Shown piece by piece: positions 6,349-15,700 of a stretch of 30,717 nucleotides of DNA; positions within the stretch are counted from its first letter, which is position 1, and every line of letters begins with the position of its first letter. The stretch is taken from IMG/VR virus record IMGVR_UViG_3300047476_000645, positions 1-30,717 of that record; one strand, given 5' to 3'. The notes below the pieces were generated by a model. The model worked only from the letters and a program-made list of their open reading frames with translations, did no database searches and was not told the origin of the DNA. A program made the position numbers and the translations under genes. Source of the stretch: a virus.

Positions 6349-6743
6349 ACCACACGAAACAGAACAGCCTAAAGGGGTGTGCCTATATGCTAGGCATCTC
6401 CGTAGAAGAACTCATCGATGTCCTCCACAACGCCTCCAAAATCAAGGAAATCCGTACTACCAGTGGATGTCCGTTTGTCCTACCTACTAGGGAAGGCAAG
6501 GAAGAGTCCCTTTCAGAAGTATGTGAGTCTTTCCGTCAAGGACGCAGAGTTGATTCTGACTGCTTTGAGGAACCGAACTATGCCAATCCCGATGAGTGTA
6601 AAAGAGCAGTCACCCAACTGAGTCAAGCCCTGCATTACTGGCAGATTGAAGCACAGCACTGGCACGGATGCTGGCTGAACACAATCAAGAAACCCTATGT
6701 CGGGCCTATTCCTCCGAATATGGGCATCTATGAAGCCAAGTAA
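6345..6743 (+). CDS. Hypothetical protein, 132 aa (GTG start)
   Basis: The product is not recognised. The start is GTG, overlapping the endolysin stop as GTGA, which supports coupled translation. The protein has an N-terminal helical segment LKGCAYMLGISVEELIDVLHN (split over residues 9-29) that could be a helix-turn-helix-like fold, a middle acidic part, and an aromatic stretch LHYWQIEAQHWHGCWLN near 97-113 rich in Trp, His and Cys. No membrane segment or signal is evident. It belongs to the run of small overlapping genes between the endolysin and the metallophosphoesterase, typical of accessory phage genes. Confidence 0.6.
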   Translation: MNHTKQNSLKGCAYMLGISVEELIDVLHNASKIKEIRTTSGCPFVLPTREGKEESLSEVCESFRQGRRVDSDCFEEPNYANPDECKRAVTQLSQALHYWQIEAQHWHGCWLNTIKKPYVGPIPPNMGIYEAK

Positions 6744-6903
6744 AAAACTAGGCAACAAACGAGGACTATGCGGAAAAGGAAAACCATTCCAGAAGCAGGG
6801 GCTGACTCCAACGGAGCAGAAGAAAGTAGACCTGCACCAGAAGTGGGCAAAGGAGCGATGGGAATACCTACTCTCCCTCAACAAATGGACGAGGGTCTCG
6901 TAA
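6730..6903 (+). CDS. Small basic hypothetical protein, 57 aa
   Basis: From the ATG at 6730 the product is 57 residues and strongly basic (MKPSKKLGNKRGLCGKGKP at the start), followed by one predicted helix with WAKERWEYLLSLNKW. The ORF is open from 6697, but 6730 gives a 14-base overlap with the previous gene and a sensible N-terminus. It also overlaps the next small gene by 19 bases in another frame. Basic, helical, very small: it could bind nucleic acid, but nothing proves it. Confidence 0.5.
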   Translation: MKPSKKLGNKRGLCGKGKPFQKQGLTPTEQKKVDLHQKWAKERWEYLLSLNKWTRVS

Positions 6904-7016
6904 GGTTCGGTGACATGGTGAAGGCCATGCAATACCTCACCGATGAGGTCACCAACCTACGCTATAAACTTCTCCAATACGAACTATGTCCAAAAAAACC
7001 AAGCCAAAGAAAATAA
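6885..7016 (+). CDS. Small hypothetical protein, 43 aa
   Basis: From the ATG at 6885 it encodes 43 residues with one amphipathic helix (FGDMVKAMQYLTDEVTNLRY) and a basic end. The same frame is open from 6768, but that part overlaps the previous gene entirely and has a composition (Ala/Gly/Pro/Glu) expected of an out-of-frame reading, so the short version is preferred. It overlaps the previous gene by 19 bases and the metallophosphoesterase by 31. Function unknown; a small coiled-coil partner protein would fit its look. Confidence 0.4.
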   Translation: MDEGLVRFGDMVKAMQYLTDEVTNLRYKLLQYELCPKKPSQRK

Positions 7017-7741
7017 AATTCGTCATCGTATCTGATAACCACGGAGACATGGTCGATTGGGATGCGGCTAAAAGCCTGTTCGACTTCATCCAATGGTATC
7101 AGCCAGACGAGATAATACACGCTGGAGATGGGTTCGATTTCCGCTCCATAAGAGGCGGTGCTTCACTCAACGAGCAGTCGGAGTCGCTTGAGGATGACAT
7201 CAAGTGGGGGAAGAAATTCCTCAGACAACTGAAGCCCACCAGATACCTCAAGGGCAACCACTGCGAACGACCAGAGAACATATTCTATGCTACCACAAAT
7301 GCTATCGTTAAAGACTACTGCCATCATCTCATGGAAGACATTGACAACTTCCTTAAAGAGGTTGGTTGCAAGACTATTCTCCCCTACCACGCAGACGAAG
7401 GAGTGTTTCGCCTTGGGCCAGTGGCAATCGTACACGGATATACCGTCAACCGCTATTCAGTATCTGAACACGCAGAGTTCTACGGAGTGTCGGGTGGAGC
7501 GGTCACAATGGGACACCTCCATCGCATCGCCTGTGTCAACGCAAGAAAGCACGGAGGTGTCGTTGGATTTTGCGGAGGACACCTCTCTCGTAAGCGTGAA
7601 ATGCGTTATAGCAAAAACCGACTGGGAACGAGTGAGTGGGGTACTGGCTGGCTCTGCGGATACATCCAAGGCAACGACTGGAAAATCTGGCAGATTCACC
7701 GTGTTGGTGACAAGTTCATCTACCCTCAAGACGCACGATGA
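6986..7741 (+). CDS. Calcineurin-like metallophosphoesterase
   Basis: All the metal-binding motifs are present in this 251-aa protein: DNH at 17-19 (D17, H19), AGDGFD with D48, KGNHCER with N91 and H92, VHG with H150, and MGHLH with H177 and H179. These proteins use two metal ions to cleave phosphate esters; targets in phages range from nucleic acids to proteins or nucleotides, so the substrate is open. The N-terminus is basic (MSKKTKPKKIK). The gene overlaps its small upstream neighbour by 31 bases and the next gene by 4 (ATGA). No Shine-Dalgarno precedes the ATG. A second same-strand frame open at 7287-7967 runs through it but looks like an out-of-frame reading. Confidence 0.9.
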   Translation: MSKKTKPKKIKFVIVSDNHGDMVDWDAAKSLFDFIQWYQPDEIIHAGDGFDFRSIRGGASLNEQSESLEDDIKWGKKFLRQLKPTRYLKGNHCERPENIFYATTNAIVKDYCHHLMEDIDNFLKEVGCKTILPYHADEGVFRLGPVAIVHGYTVNRYSVSEHAEFYGVSGGAVTMGHLHRIACVNARKHGGVVGFCGGHLSRKREMRYSKNRLGTSEWGTGWLCGYIQGNDWKIWQIHRVGDKFIYPQDAR

Positions 7742-8043
7742 AACCAAAGGTAAACTTCACGGAGTTGGTGAACGAACTGAACATTCGTCATCGGTACAAG
7801 CCAGTGAAGGAAGAGCCGATGCCCAAAGGATTCTTTTCATCCGCAGAGATGGCGAAGAAGTACAACACTGTCCAGCGTGTTTCTCAAAGATGGATTTCAT
7901 TCATGATGGGAGCAAACGCACTAGAGGTAAGGTTCGTAAGAAGAAGAATAAACGGAGTGTTCGTTAAGAAAATTCCTGTCTATAAATTCAAACACAAAGC
8001 CGATGAGAAAGAGTTCAAAAGCAGACTTAAAAGAAAACGATGA
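7738..8043 (+). CDS. Small basic protein with winged-helix-like region
   Basis: This 101-aa protein is not recognised as a known family. The middle (SSAEMAKKYNTVQRVSQRWI at about 34-53, then GALEVRFV-like strand and basic hairpin RRRINGVFVKKIPVYKFK) looks like a helix-turn-helix with a following wing. It ends with a run of lysines and arginines. It could bind DNA as a regulator; that is inference from shape and charge. It starts with ATGA overlap on the metallophosphoesterase stop and overlaps the next gene by 41 bases. Confidence 0.6.
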   Translation: MKPKVNFTELVNELNIRHRYKPVKEEPMPKGFFSSAEMAKKYNTVQRVSQRWISFMMGANALEVRFVRRRINGVFVKKIPVYKFKHKADEKEFKSRLKRKR

Positions 8044-8317
8044 ACTGTACAAGGGGTGCATCTTTTTGACCCCTAGGGAATGGATGGACAACGCCATCAC
8101 AGGCAAGTGCATCAACACTGGTGGCATCATCTACGACTACGACAGCCTCATCGAGGTCTACATGACCAAGGACGGCATAACCTACGACCAAGCATCGCAG
8201 GTGGTGGACTTCAACACGGAGCGAGCCATCCCCTATATGCCGACCCCACGGCCTGTCATCCAGAAGGAAGAGATTGACATCGATGACGAGGACTACGATG
8301 AAGATGACTTAGACTGA
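8003..8317 (+). CDS. Small acidic phage protein, 104 aa
   Basis: It resembles a small protein seen in many phage genomes with the core CINTGGIIYDYDSLIEVYM, then ITYDQASQVVDFNTERAIPYM at about 68-88 and a very acidic tail (DIDDEDYDEDDLD). I know no established function for that group. The acidic tail contrasts with the basic end of the gene before it, with which it overlaps by 41 bases, so the two might interact. It is the last protein gene of the plus-strand operon; tRNA-Gln begins 5 bases after its stop. Confidence 0.65.
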   Translation: MRKSSKADLKENDELYKGCIFLTPREWMDNAITGKCINTGGIIYDYDSLIEVYMTKDGITYDQASQVVDFNTERAIPYMPTPRPVIQKEEIDIDDEDYDEDDLD

Positions 8318-8322
8318 CCTAC

Positions 8323-8393
8323 ACACCTATGGTGTAACGGTAGCACAGGAGATTTTGATTCTCCTTGTCTAGGTTCAAATCCTAGTAGGTGTG
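8323..8393 (+). tRNA. tRNA-Gln (anticodon TTG)
   Basis: The acceptor arms are ACACCTA and TAGGTGT, the D-arm is GTGT-AACGGTA-GCAC, the anticodon arm is GGAGA-TTTTGAT-TCTCC with anticodon TTG, and the T-arm is CTAGG-TTCAAAT-CCTAG. Discriminator base is G at 8393. CCA is not encoded. First of a five-gene tRNA cluster at the end of the plus-strand operon. Confidence 0.92.
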
Positions 8394-8401
8394 CGTTCTT
8401 T

Positions 8402-8474
8402 GTGGGAGTGGCGAAATGGTAGACGCATCGGACTTAAAATCCGCTCGCTGTGGGTTCGACTCCCACCTCCCGCA
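8402..8474 (+). tRNA. tRNA-Leu (anticodon TAA)
   Basis: The acceptor arms are GTGGGAG and CTCCCGC (one G-T pair), the anticodon loop is CTTAAAA with anticodon TAA, and the T-arm is GTGGG-TTCGACT-CCCAC. The variable region is only about six bases (CTCGCT), unusually short for a leucine tRNA, which normally has a long extra arm. Confidence 0.88.
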
Positions 8475-8481
8475 CAATTTC

Positions 8482-8554
8482 ACGGCAGTAACTCAATTGG
8501 CAGAGTGTCAGTTTTCCAAACTGGATGTTGCGGGTTCGACCCCCGCTTGCCGTA
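8482..8554 (+). tRNA. tRNA-Gly (anticodon TCC)
   Basis: The acceptor arms are ACGGCAG and TTGCCGT, the D-arm is ACTC-AATTGGCA-GAGT, the anticodon arm is CAGT-TTTCCAA-ACTG with anticodon TCC reading GGA, and the T-arm is GCGGG-TTCGACC-CCCGC. CCA is not encoded. Confidence 0.92.
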
Positions 8555-8558
8555 TTTC

Positions 8559-8643
8559 AGAGGGTTGGCAGAGTGGTCTATTGCGGCAGTCTTGAAAACT
8601 GCTGGGTGTAACAGCCCCATCCGTTCAAATCGGATACCCTCTA
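8559..8643 (+). tRNA. tRNA-Ser (anticodon TGA)
   Basis: The acceptor arms are AGAGGGT and ACCCTCT, the anticodon arm is GCAGT-CTTGAAA-ACTGC with anticodon TGA, there is a long variable arm GGGTGTAACAGCCC as expected for serine, and the T-arm is ATCCG-TTCAAAT-CGGAT. Confidence 0.93.
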
Positions 8644-8653
8644 CTCTCGATTG

Positions 8654-8729
8654 GGGTGTGTAGTTCAAAGGTCAGAACATTCTGCTCATAACGGACAAGA
8701 TGCTGGTTCAAGTCCAGCCGCACCCACCA
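8654..8729 (+). tRNA. tRNA with anticodon CAT (Met, or Ile2)
   Basis: The acceptor arms are GGGTGTG and CGCACCC, the D-arm is GTTC-AAAGGTCA-GAAC, the anticodon loop is CTCATAA with anticodon CAT, and the T-arm is GCTGG-TTCAAGT-CCAGC. A CCA end is encoded (8727-8729); it is the only tRNA here with one. The first acceptor pair is G-C, so it is not an initiator. It could be elongator Met or an Ile tRNA that needs lysidine; the sequence alone does not decide. Confidence 0.9.
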
Positions 8730-8852
8730 ATCGCTACTGCGTCCCTAAGGGAAGAACGCAGTAACTTCATACAGGGGCTACCAAAGGTAACAACGCTAAC
8801 CCTCCCTTAACCCCACTATGCGGCAATCACTCTGCCGTTGCCAGACTCCATG
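8730..8852. terminator. Convergent boundary with inverted repeats
   Basis: This 123-base stretch separates the plus-strand tRNA cluster from the end of the minus-strand late operon and holds no gene. TACTGCGT (8735-8742) pairs with ACGCAGTA (8756-8763), with CCCTAAGGG (8743-8751) inside the loop as an alternative stem. A second hairpin CGGCA-ATCACTC-TGCCG lies at 8821-8837. Neither is followed by a clear T-run on either strand, so factor-dependent ending or RNA protection is as likely as intrinsic termination. Confidence 0.5.
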
Positions 8853-9467
8853 TCAAGAGACATACCAGAGGAGCAACGCCTCAAGCAGGATTGCACACGC
8901 AACCATAACAGCACCAGCCCTTTTGAGAAAAATAATCGGAGAGAATGCTACCACCAATACCCCAGATAACAGTAGTCCTAGACAAGCCAACGACGCTTGG
9001 AGGATTAATTTTGTTTTACGCTCTTCTCGCAGGTTGCGTTCTGCTTCTTCTCGTATTGCGACTGCTTCAGTTAGTAGTTTGTCTTTTTCTTCTACTTGTG
9101 CCCACAGTTTGTTGGTTTCTTCATAGACCTTAGCGGCTCTGTTCTTGTCTTCCTCTGCCGCCTTGAGGTCTTTCTCTCGGATGATGCGTTCGTACTCCTT
9201 GATGATTGCGTCCGTAGGCTTGCTGATACCGCTCAGTCTTTCGACTTGCCCTCTGACAATTTCTTTAGGCACTCCAGCAGGGAGGGTAGGAACGACAGCA
9301 GTGAGAGCAGAAGCAGACTCAGAGACGACTTCTTCGACCTTCGTGATGTATTTGTCCTTTTGCTCATTGTTGGAAACTACGACTGGCGGTTTGTCTTTCT
9401 CCCAAATGGCACAACCAGATTGAGTAAAAACCAGTATTGTTAAAACCAGTACATTAATTTTGTTCAT
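8853..9467 (-). CDS. Probable unimolecular spanin (outer-membrane lipoprotein with C-terminal membrane anchor)
   Basis: This protein has 204 aa. The N-terminus is a lipoprotein signal (MNKINVLVLTILVFTQSGC) with the lipidated cysteine at 19; the -3 residue is Gln, so the lipobox is imperfect. A long charged helix (about 82-152, EYERIIREKDLKAAEEDKN and onward) is a likely periplasmic coiled coil. The C-terminus has two hydrophobic segments, about 154-180 and 185-203. A lipoprotein head plus an inner-membrane tail is the plan of u-spanins such as T1 gp11, which fuse inner and outer membranes at lysis; T1 gp11 has one C-terminal membrane segment, so the pair here is unusual. It follows the holin with a 14-base overlap and is the last gene of the late operon. 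Confidence 0.7.
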   Translation of the reverse strand: MNKINVLVLTILVFTQSGCAIWEKDKPPVVVSNNEQKDKYITKVEEVVSESASALTAVVPTLPAGVPKEIVRGQVERLSGISKPTDAIIKEYERIIREKDLKAAEEDKNRAAKVYEETNKLWAQVEEKDKLLTEAVAIREEAERNLREERKTKLILQASLACLGLLLSGVLVVAFSPIIFLKRAGAVMVACAILLEALLLWYVS

Positions 9468-9771
9468 CGGCTTGGGCTTTTTGTAAAAATTTAGAGCGTA
9501 GCCAATTGAATAGTTCGGGTGATAAAGACCCAGACACGGAACACAAAACAGTCTTATAAAAGGGGTCTAGGCTTGTCTGGTGGACGGAGAAGTAGCAGAT
9601 GATGCCTACTATAGTTCCTGCCGCCACCTTCCGTATCCAGCGTGTCGTGTTGTACTTCTCATCGGTAAGGATGAGTCTAGCCAACATACCAAGACCGCCT
9701 AGAATGCCAAACACCCAGCCAGTTTTCTTGAACTCTTCTAGGATATGTTGGATGGATTGGTCATCATTCAT
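9454..9771 (-). CDS. Phage holin with about three membrane segments
   Basis: Holin of 105 aa. Hydrophobic segments lie at about 17-35 (TGWVFGILGGLGMLARLIL), 48-63 (KVAAGTIVGIICYFSV) and 70-91. The N-terminus is charged and the C-terminus is basic then acidic, the usual plan for the superfamily III (LydA-like) holins. It would form holes in the inner membrane to time lysis and, because the endolysin has its own export signal, may act mainly as trigger. It overlaps the giant gene upstream by 8 bases and the spanin downstream by 14, so the lysis genes are translated as a coupled set at the end of the late transcript. Confidence 0.78.
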   Translation of the reverse strand: MNDDQSIQHILEEFKKTGWVFGILGGLGMLARLILTDEKYNTTRWIRKVAAGTIVGIICYFSVHQTSLDPFYKTVLCSVSGSLSPELFNWLRSKFLQKAQADEQN

Positions 9772-12700
9772 ACTGTTTCATCTCCTGTTTAAGGATTTCC
9801 TCAACCGCTTCGTACTCATGGTAGGTCTCAGCCATGAAGACAGACGCAGGGTTGAAGATACGGAATATGCTCCTGCCCTTGTCGTCTATCTTGATGATGG
9901 TATACTTGAGTCTGTTCCTCACGATGACCCAGTCCTCGAAAGGCTTGTCTGTGCTAGGGCCAGAGGACTGGATGATGTCAAAGTTAGACACATCGCTGAC
10001 GGTCTTCTCTTCTGGTGACTGGCTTCTGGCTTCTTCAGTCTTAAGGGCTTGTCCTTGAGTCGTGGCGTTCTCTTCCGTGGCGGCGTTGGGGTCAACGACA
10101 GGCTTGTCCGACTTGCGGCGAACCCACAGTTGGTGACCATCCTTGCTTCGGCGTTGCTCAAAGTACTTGGAGATGATGCCCTCCTTCTGGGGGGTGATGA
10201 GCATGGACTTGGTTCTGGTTCTGCCATTGGCATCCCAGACAAGGTATCCCTTCTCTCCGTACTGACCGATACCTTCAAGTTTGTCCGCCATCAGTTGTCT
10301 GAAGAACGGCTTACCCTTGTTCTCCATGTACAGGTTCAGAACCTGCTCGGAGAAGTGACCAGCGTTAGACCAGTTGATGAGCAGACCCTGTCTAGGGTCT
10401 TGGGTAGGCAGTGACTGCTCCCCGACTCTGAACTCGTCAAACTTTGTTTTACCTCCCTCAATCATGTCGGCGGCTCTCTTCACACGCATGACATCGTCTT
10501 CAAATAAGCGTATCATGACCTGTGCTTCAGTCAGATTGTCCGTTGAAGCAAAGCGTGTCGTAGGTATCTCGTGAACCTTCTGTCCGCTCGGAGTATTGAA
10601 CCGCTCTCCCTTGAAAAAGATGGTGAACCGTTCTCCAGTCTTACCCTTTTTGTCGGTAGTAACCTCACGCTTGATGAAGTATCTTCCGTCTATGGTGTCT
10701 CTGAAGTTGGGCTTGTTCTTGTTGTCCCAATCGATGGAGGTACTTCCGTCCTTGTGCTTCCGCAGGTCTGTAATCCTAAGGTTGTCCTTCATGGACAGCA
10801 GGTTATCAAGAGCGAACGGACGAGTGCTGATGAAGCCCTGTGCGTCACGCTTGTACTTGATAAGGGATGCCTCCGTGGACAGAGCCTCGGCAAGAATGTG
10901 GTTAATTCTAGCCCACTCGTCCTTGATGATGGTGTCGCTTTGCCCGAATGAAAACTGCTCAAGGGAAGCATCATCAAGGATAGCCTTGTTCTTCTGCTTG
11001 TATCTTTTCTTGGTCTCACGAGCGGCTTGGATGTTTGAACGCTCGTTGTCCTTCATCATCTGGGTGATGGTAGGCATATCCAAGTTGAACCGTTCCTGCG
11101 GAGGAAGGTTCTCATACATCTGCTTGATGGAGTAGTTACGCTCTATGCCGAACAGCGAGTCCTCGGTATGTCTTGCGACTTCCTGCTTCCAGATGTCCAT
11201 GAAGCCCTGCATACGCACGAGCGTGTCGATGGGCAGGTGACCAATGTCACTTCTGGTGGCGAACGGAGACTTCTTTCTTGCGAGTATGGGTCTAAGTTCC
11301 TTCGGGGTGACATCAGAAACGCCAGCGTCGATGTACTTCTGAACCTGTTCTTCAGACCATCCCTTCTTCTCTGCGATTGCGTAGATACGAGCGATGTCAT
11401 CCTTGGAAAGCGTGGTGTGGATGCTGTCTCTGAAGTTAAACTTCTCACCCTTAGTGCCGACAGGAACGACTCCGTTCTTCATCAGATACATGGCCTGTTC
11501 AAGCACCTCGATTGTGTTGAGGCTTCTGTCAACTGCGTCTGGGTTCTCTTCTCTCCACTGCTTGAACTCAGCATCTGACATCTGTTTCAGTTTCTTCAGT
11601 GCGACTTCTCTGATGCCAGCATTGTCCGTAATCAAGTCCAGTGCATCCACAACGAACGAGCGTACGAAACGCTCCTTCTCAGTGGCTGTCTTGAGGTTAT
11701 CCATTATTCCGTTCGTGAACGCCTCGTGCTGTTTCATCTTCTCTTCGGGCACTCTGTTAATCTTGTCGGCAAGAAGGCCGTTGGCAGACTCCCTAGGGAA
11801 GAAGAACTTTATGAGGTGTGCGTCAGCCGCAGACATCGGCATGGACGGATTTTTCTCGTGGTACGCCCTCTTGGCATGGGCAAAGTGGATGTAGTCGGCA
11901 AGGAACACAGGTCTCTTGGAGTTTCTTGCATCCTGTCTGACGAAATTCCTTTGCTCTCCGCCTATGGTAGAAGAGGGTGCGTCATTTCCAGAGATGACTC
12001 CAGCGTTATGCGTACCCTCGGTGTAGGATGTGCTTAAGTCCCATTGTCTCCAAGAAGACTGGAACAGGTCACTGCTAATCTCTGGGAAAGAGTAGGCGAT
12101 GTACTGCGTAGAAGGGTCAGCAGGGTTAATCTCGACCCTAGAGTCCTTGATGTTCTTGAGGCCAAGGTTTCTGGCAAAGTCATCATACTGTCTGAACAGT
12201 TTTGTGATGCTGGACTTACGCAGTTTCTCTATCTCACGGAGACGCTGTCTGTCCTGCTTGGTGTTTCTTCTGGCGATGGTCTCTTGGTAGTCCAACTGTT
12301 TGTACTCAGCCACGAGACGCTTGAACTCTGCAGGAGCGTTTTCGTCTCCAGCCTTTTTGAGTATTTTTTCGTAGCGGCTTTTGAGGGCTTCCTTCTGGCC
12401 TCTAAGTTTCTTGAGTTCAGCCTCAAGTCTCGGGATGTCCTTAGGTATCTCGGCTCTATACTGTCTAAAGAACGGAAACTCAGACTGTATGTCCGTGTTC
12501 ATGTCCACCAGTTCTATGCCTCTGTGGGCAAGGTTGAGCCTGTTGGCTACGATGGCAATCTTCTCTACCGTCTCGTCCAGAGCCTTGACCGTATCCTTGA
12601 GGGCGATGCCGTCTTTGCCAAGGGAAGAGAGCAGTTCCTCGTCCTTAATCATCTGGACTGCCTCGTTGTGGTCTATGCGACCTTCCATGATGTCAGTGTC

Positions 12701-15700
12701 CAGTTTCTTGATGAAGTCTCTGTTCTTCGGTTCGTTAGCCCATCTGAAACCCGCTTCACCAAGGTTCTTTTCGGTAAGTTTGTTACGCAGATGGTGGTGG
12801 ATGGATATGTCCGTGTTGGCAGGGGTCAACTCTATGCCAAGGATGTTCTTAATCGAGATGTCTCCCTGTGAAATGCCAGCATCGTAGTAGTTCTTAAGAT
12901 TGATAAGCCTTGCCTTGAACTCTTCAGTGTAGTCCTTGACGGTTCTGTGGTACTCATGTCCTTTACCAAGAACATTGTCCACATCCACAAGGTATGACGG
13001 CTCTCCGTAGGTGACTCCCTTGCCCTGCGGACGAGATGTACGCAGTTTGTTGAAGTCGAACTTAGAGACGACATCAAAGTCGTGCAGTTTTGCGGCTTCA
13101 ATGAACGACCTTTCAGCCGTTACCTTTATGCCCTTGGCTTGCAGGTATCTCTTGGAAAGGAAGTCTATTTTGCCCTTGATGCCAGACAGGTCTTCATCTC
13201 TTCCGTACAGACCATCGTGCATCTGAGTCCACTTGTCCTGCAATACGGCAAACTTGTTTCCGTTTTCTATGAACGACCTCTGAAGTTGTTCAATCATGCC
13301 TACCACATTTCCATCCCTCGGGACAGCCATACGATATTCGTCAAAGTCTATTTCTTTAGACTTAGCAGATATACGATACATGAGTTCCTCAACACGCTCT
13401 GGACTAAAGCCTTTCATCTTATCCAGAACCTTCATCTCGTGCAATTGAACAGCCGCCGCAAGATGCATGGCCTCGGCTTCGTCAGCCGCCAGTTCAATTT
13501 CGTCTAGTTCGCTCTTGATACGCTCTATAATCTTAGACTCTTCAAGCGGCTTCTTTCCCTTAAGTCGCAGTTCGTTATTAATACGAGTCTTTTCGTTTCT
13601 GTAGAAGCCTCTCTGCTGTTTCTCAACTTCGTTAAGTTCAGCCATCAGTTTCTTAATCTGAGGGATGATGCTGTCTGCGTGAGTTCCTTCTGCAAGGAGC
13701 GTACCAAGTCTGTTCATCTCAGTAAGACGCAGACCGTTGATGAACTGGTTGAAGTTCTTGAATGAAGACTCCGCAAACTTCTCAAAAGCCTCACTGGAAT
13801 TACGACCCTTGTTGGTCGCCATTCTTGCGAGTTCTGCATTACGCTCCTTCAGTGAGCCAAACTGAGTTGTGATGATTTCTGCTCCGTACTTTTTGTCTAT
13901 TATGAACGAGAAGCCCAAGTCTTGGTTCTTAAATCTCTTGAGTCTGGTAATCTCGTCTCTGAGTTTAACCTTCTCGTCAATCGTCAGTTCTTTCTTCTTG
14001 TCCAGTTTGTCGCTCTTCTTGACACCGCTGTCGAGTTGTTCGCTAAGAGAGGCTTGTTCTGCCTGTAACTGCTCCATACGCTCAACGCTTCCGAACTTGT
14101 TGTCACGGAGGATTTCATCGACCTTTTGCAGACGCTCTTCCAACTTGGTACGCTCAAACTCGGTTATAGGTCTGGTGGCGTTAGCCTTACCAGATGCAAG
14201 TTGCTCCTCAAGTTGCTTAATCTTTGCACCGACATCGTAGCCCATCTCTGCGTTGAATATTTCCTGTGCAAGGAAGTAGTCTCCGTTTCTGAAGAGTCTG
14301 AACTTGTCGCTTGAGACTTCGCCTGTGCCTCTGGACTGCTTGGCAACCGCAAGGATAAGGTTCTTCATGTTGCCTTTAACCTCTTGGTACGGCCCCTCAA
14401 TCAGTTGTTGTGCAGGGATGTCTCCAGTTCCAATCTTGTTGCGAACAGTCTGGGTTGCTTCCTGTAGGAACAGTTCAACCGTTTCGTCTATGACGCTCAG
14501 AGGAACATCCTTAAGAGACTTCTCCCCTGTCTTTTTATCAACTTCTTCTGTTCTAAATTTGTACTCTTTTCTAGACAGAATATTTCCGTCCTTGTCGTAC
14601 ATGGCAAGGGTTCTCTTGGTGTCTCCAGCAAGTTGTGTCTCAAGAACCGTAAGGTGCGTACCATCAAAATTCCAAGCCCTCTGCACATTCTTTACGACAC
14701 CGTTTTCGTGTACGGCAATGACACCGTTTGTCTTAGAAATGTCCGTAGGCTTCCATCTGACTCCATAGAAACCTTCCTTCTCAAGTCGGTTGATGGACTC
14801 GATGTAGTTACGCTTTATCGACTCACGGATTTTAGCAAGGCTCTCCTTGCCTCCGCTGTCGTAGAAGGCATACAGTTCAACGCTTCTGGCAATGGCTTCT
14901 GGAGTACCAAGTTCGATGAAGCCCTTTGCGGACTCGTCATACAGTTTGGCTCTAATCTTATCCAGCACATCGGGGTTGATGTCCTTAATGTGGTAGGCGG
15001 ACAGGAAGTCCATGATGCGTTGCTTGGCATCGTCAGAGATGATGTTGTCAACCTCTCTGGTCTGTCTGTCCCAGATGGCTCTGGCCTCGTCAGCCTCAAT
15101 GGCTATGTTACGCTTTGATGCGACAACAGCCTCGTAGGCGTTTACGATTTCCATCATATCCTTTCTGGCGTATCCTCTGTCCGTCTTGATGAGAGTCTTG
15201 GCGAACCCGATGTTTCGTTCCATGAACGCTTTCATCATCTTGTTCTTTGCGTAGGTGGACAACACAAGGTTGTCGTCACCAAGTCTGCCTGTACCAAGGA
15301 TTGAAGCGTCAGCCAAGAAGACCAACTGCTTCTGGCGTTCAGCCATATTGTCTATGAGTCCAGCGATGCCTTGGTTCTCTCTAAGAACCCTAGCGATTAC
15401 AGCCTCAGATATGGACGCTTTGTCAGATATGCCCTGTCTGATGAGTCTTGCCTGTTCTGCAGTAAGACCACCCATGTCTTTTCTGACTTCAGCAACCCTC
15501 ATGTTTGCCTCTTCCTTCTTACCAGCCTCGACCTCCTTGTATAATTGACCCCACTTTTTGTAATTCTTGAGTGCCATGTATTCGGCCTCAGACATTTCAA
15601 CCCAGTGACCAAGTGACGGTATACCAGTCTCAGCAAGCGTCTTGGGGGTGATGCCATACTTGCTGGCGTTCTCTATGAGAGCAGAGTCAGCAGTAATCGA

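Noticed and set aside
7287-7967. 226-aa open frame on the plus strand through the metallophosphoesterase gene
   Set aside because: It overlaps a gene with all catalytic motifs intact, has a Ser/Thr/Lys-rich composition expected from an out-of-frame reading, and its end runs into another likely gene.
8389-8663. Short open frames of 68 and 90 aa over the tRNA cluster
   Set aside because: The bases are fully explained by four tRNA cloverleaves; the encoded peptides are tRNA readings.
12044-12871. 275-aa open frame on the plus strand inside the giant gene
   Set aside because: It lies fully antisense to the giant gene, and its Val/Leu/Ser/Arg-rich product shows no domain or signal. The codon bias of the real gene keeps the opposite frame open.
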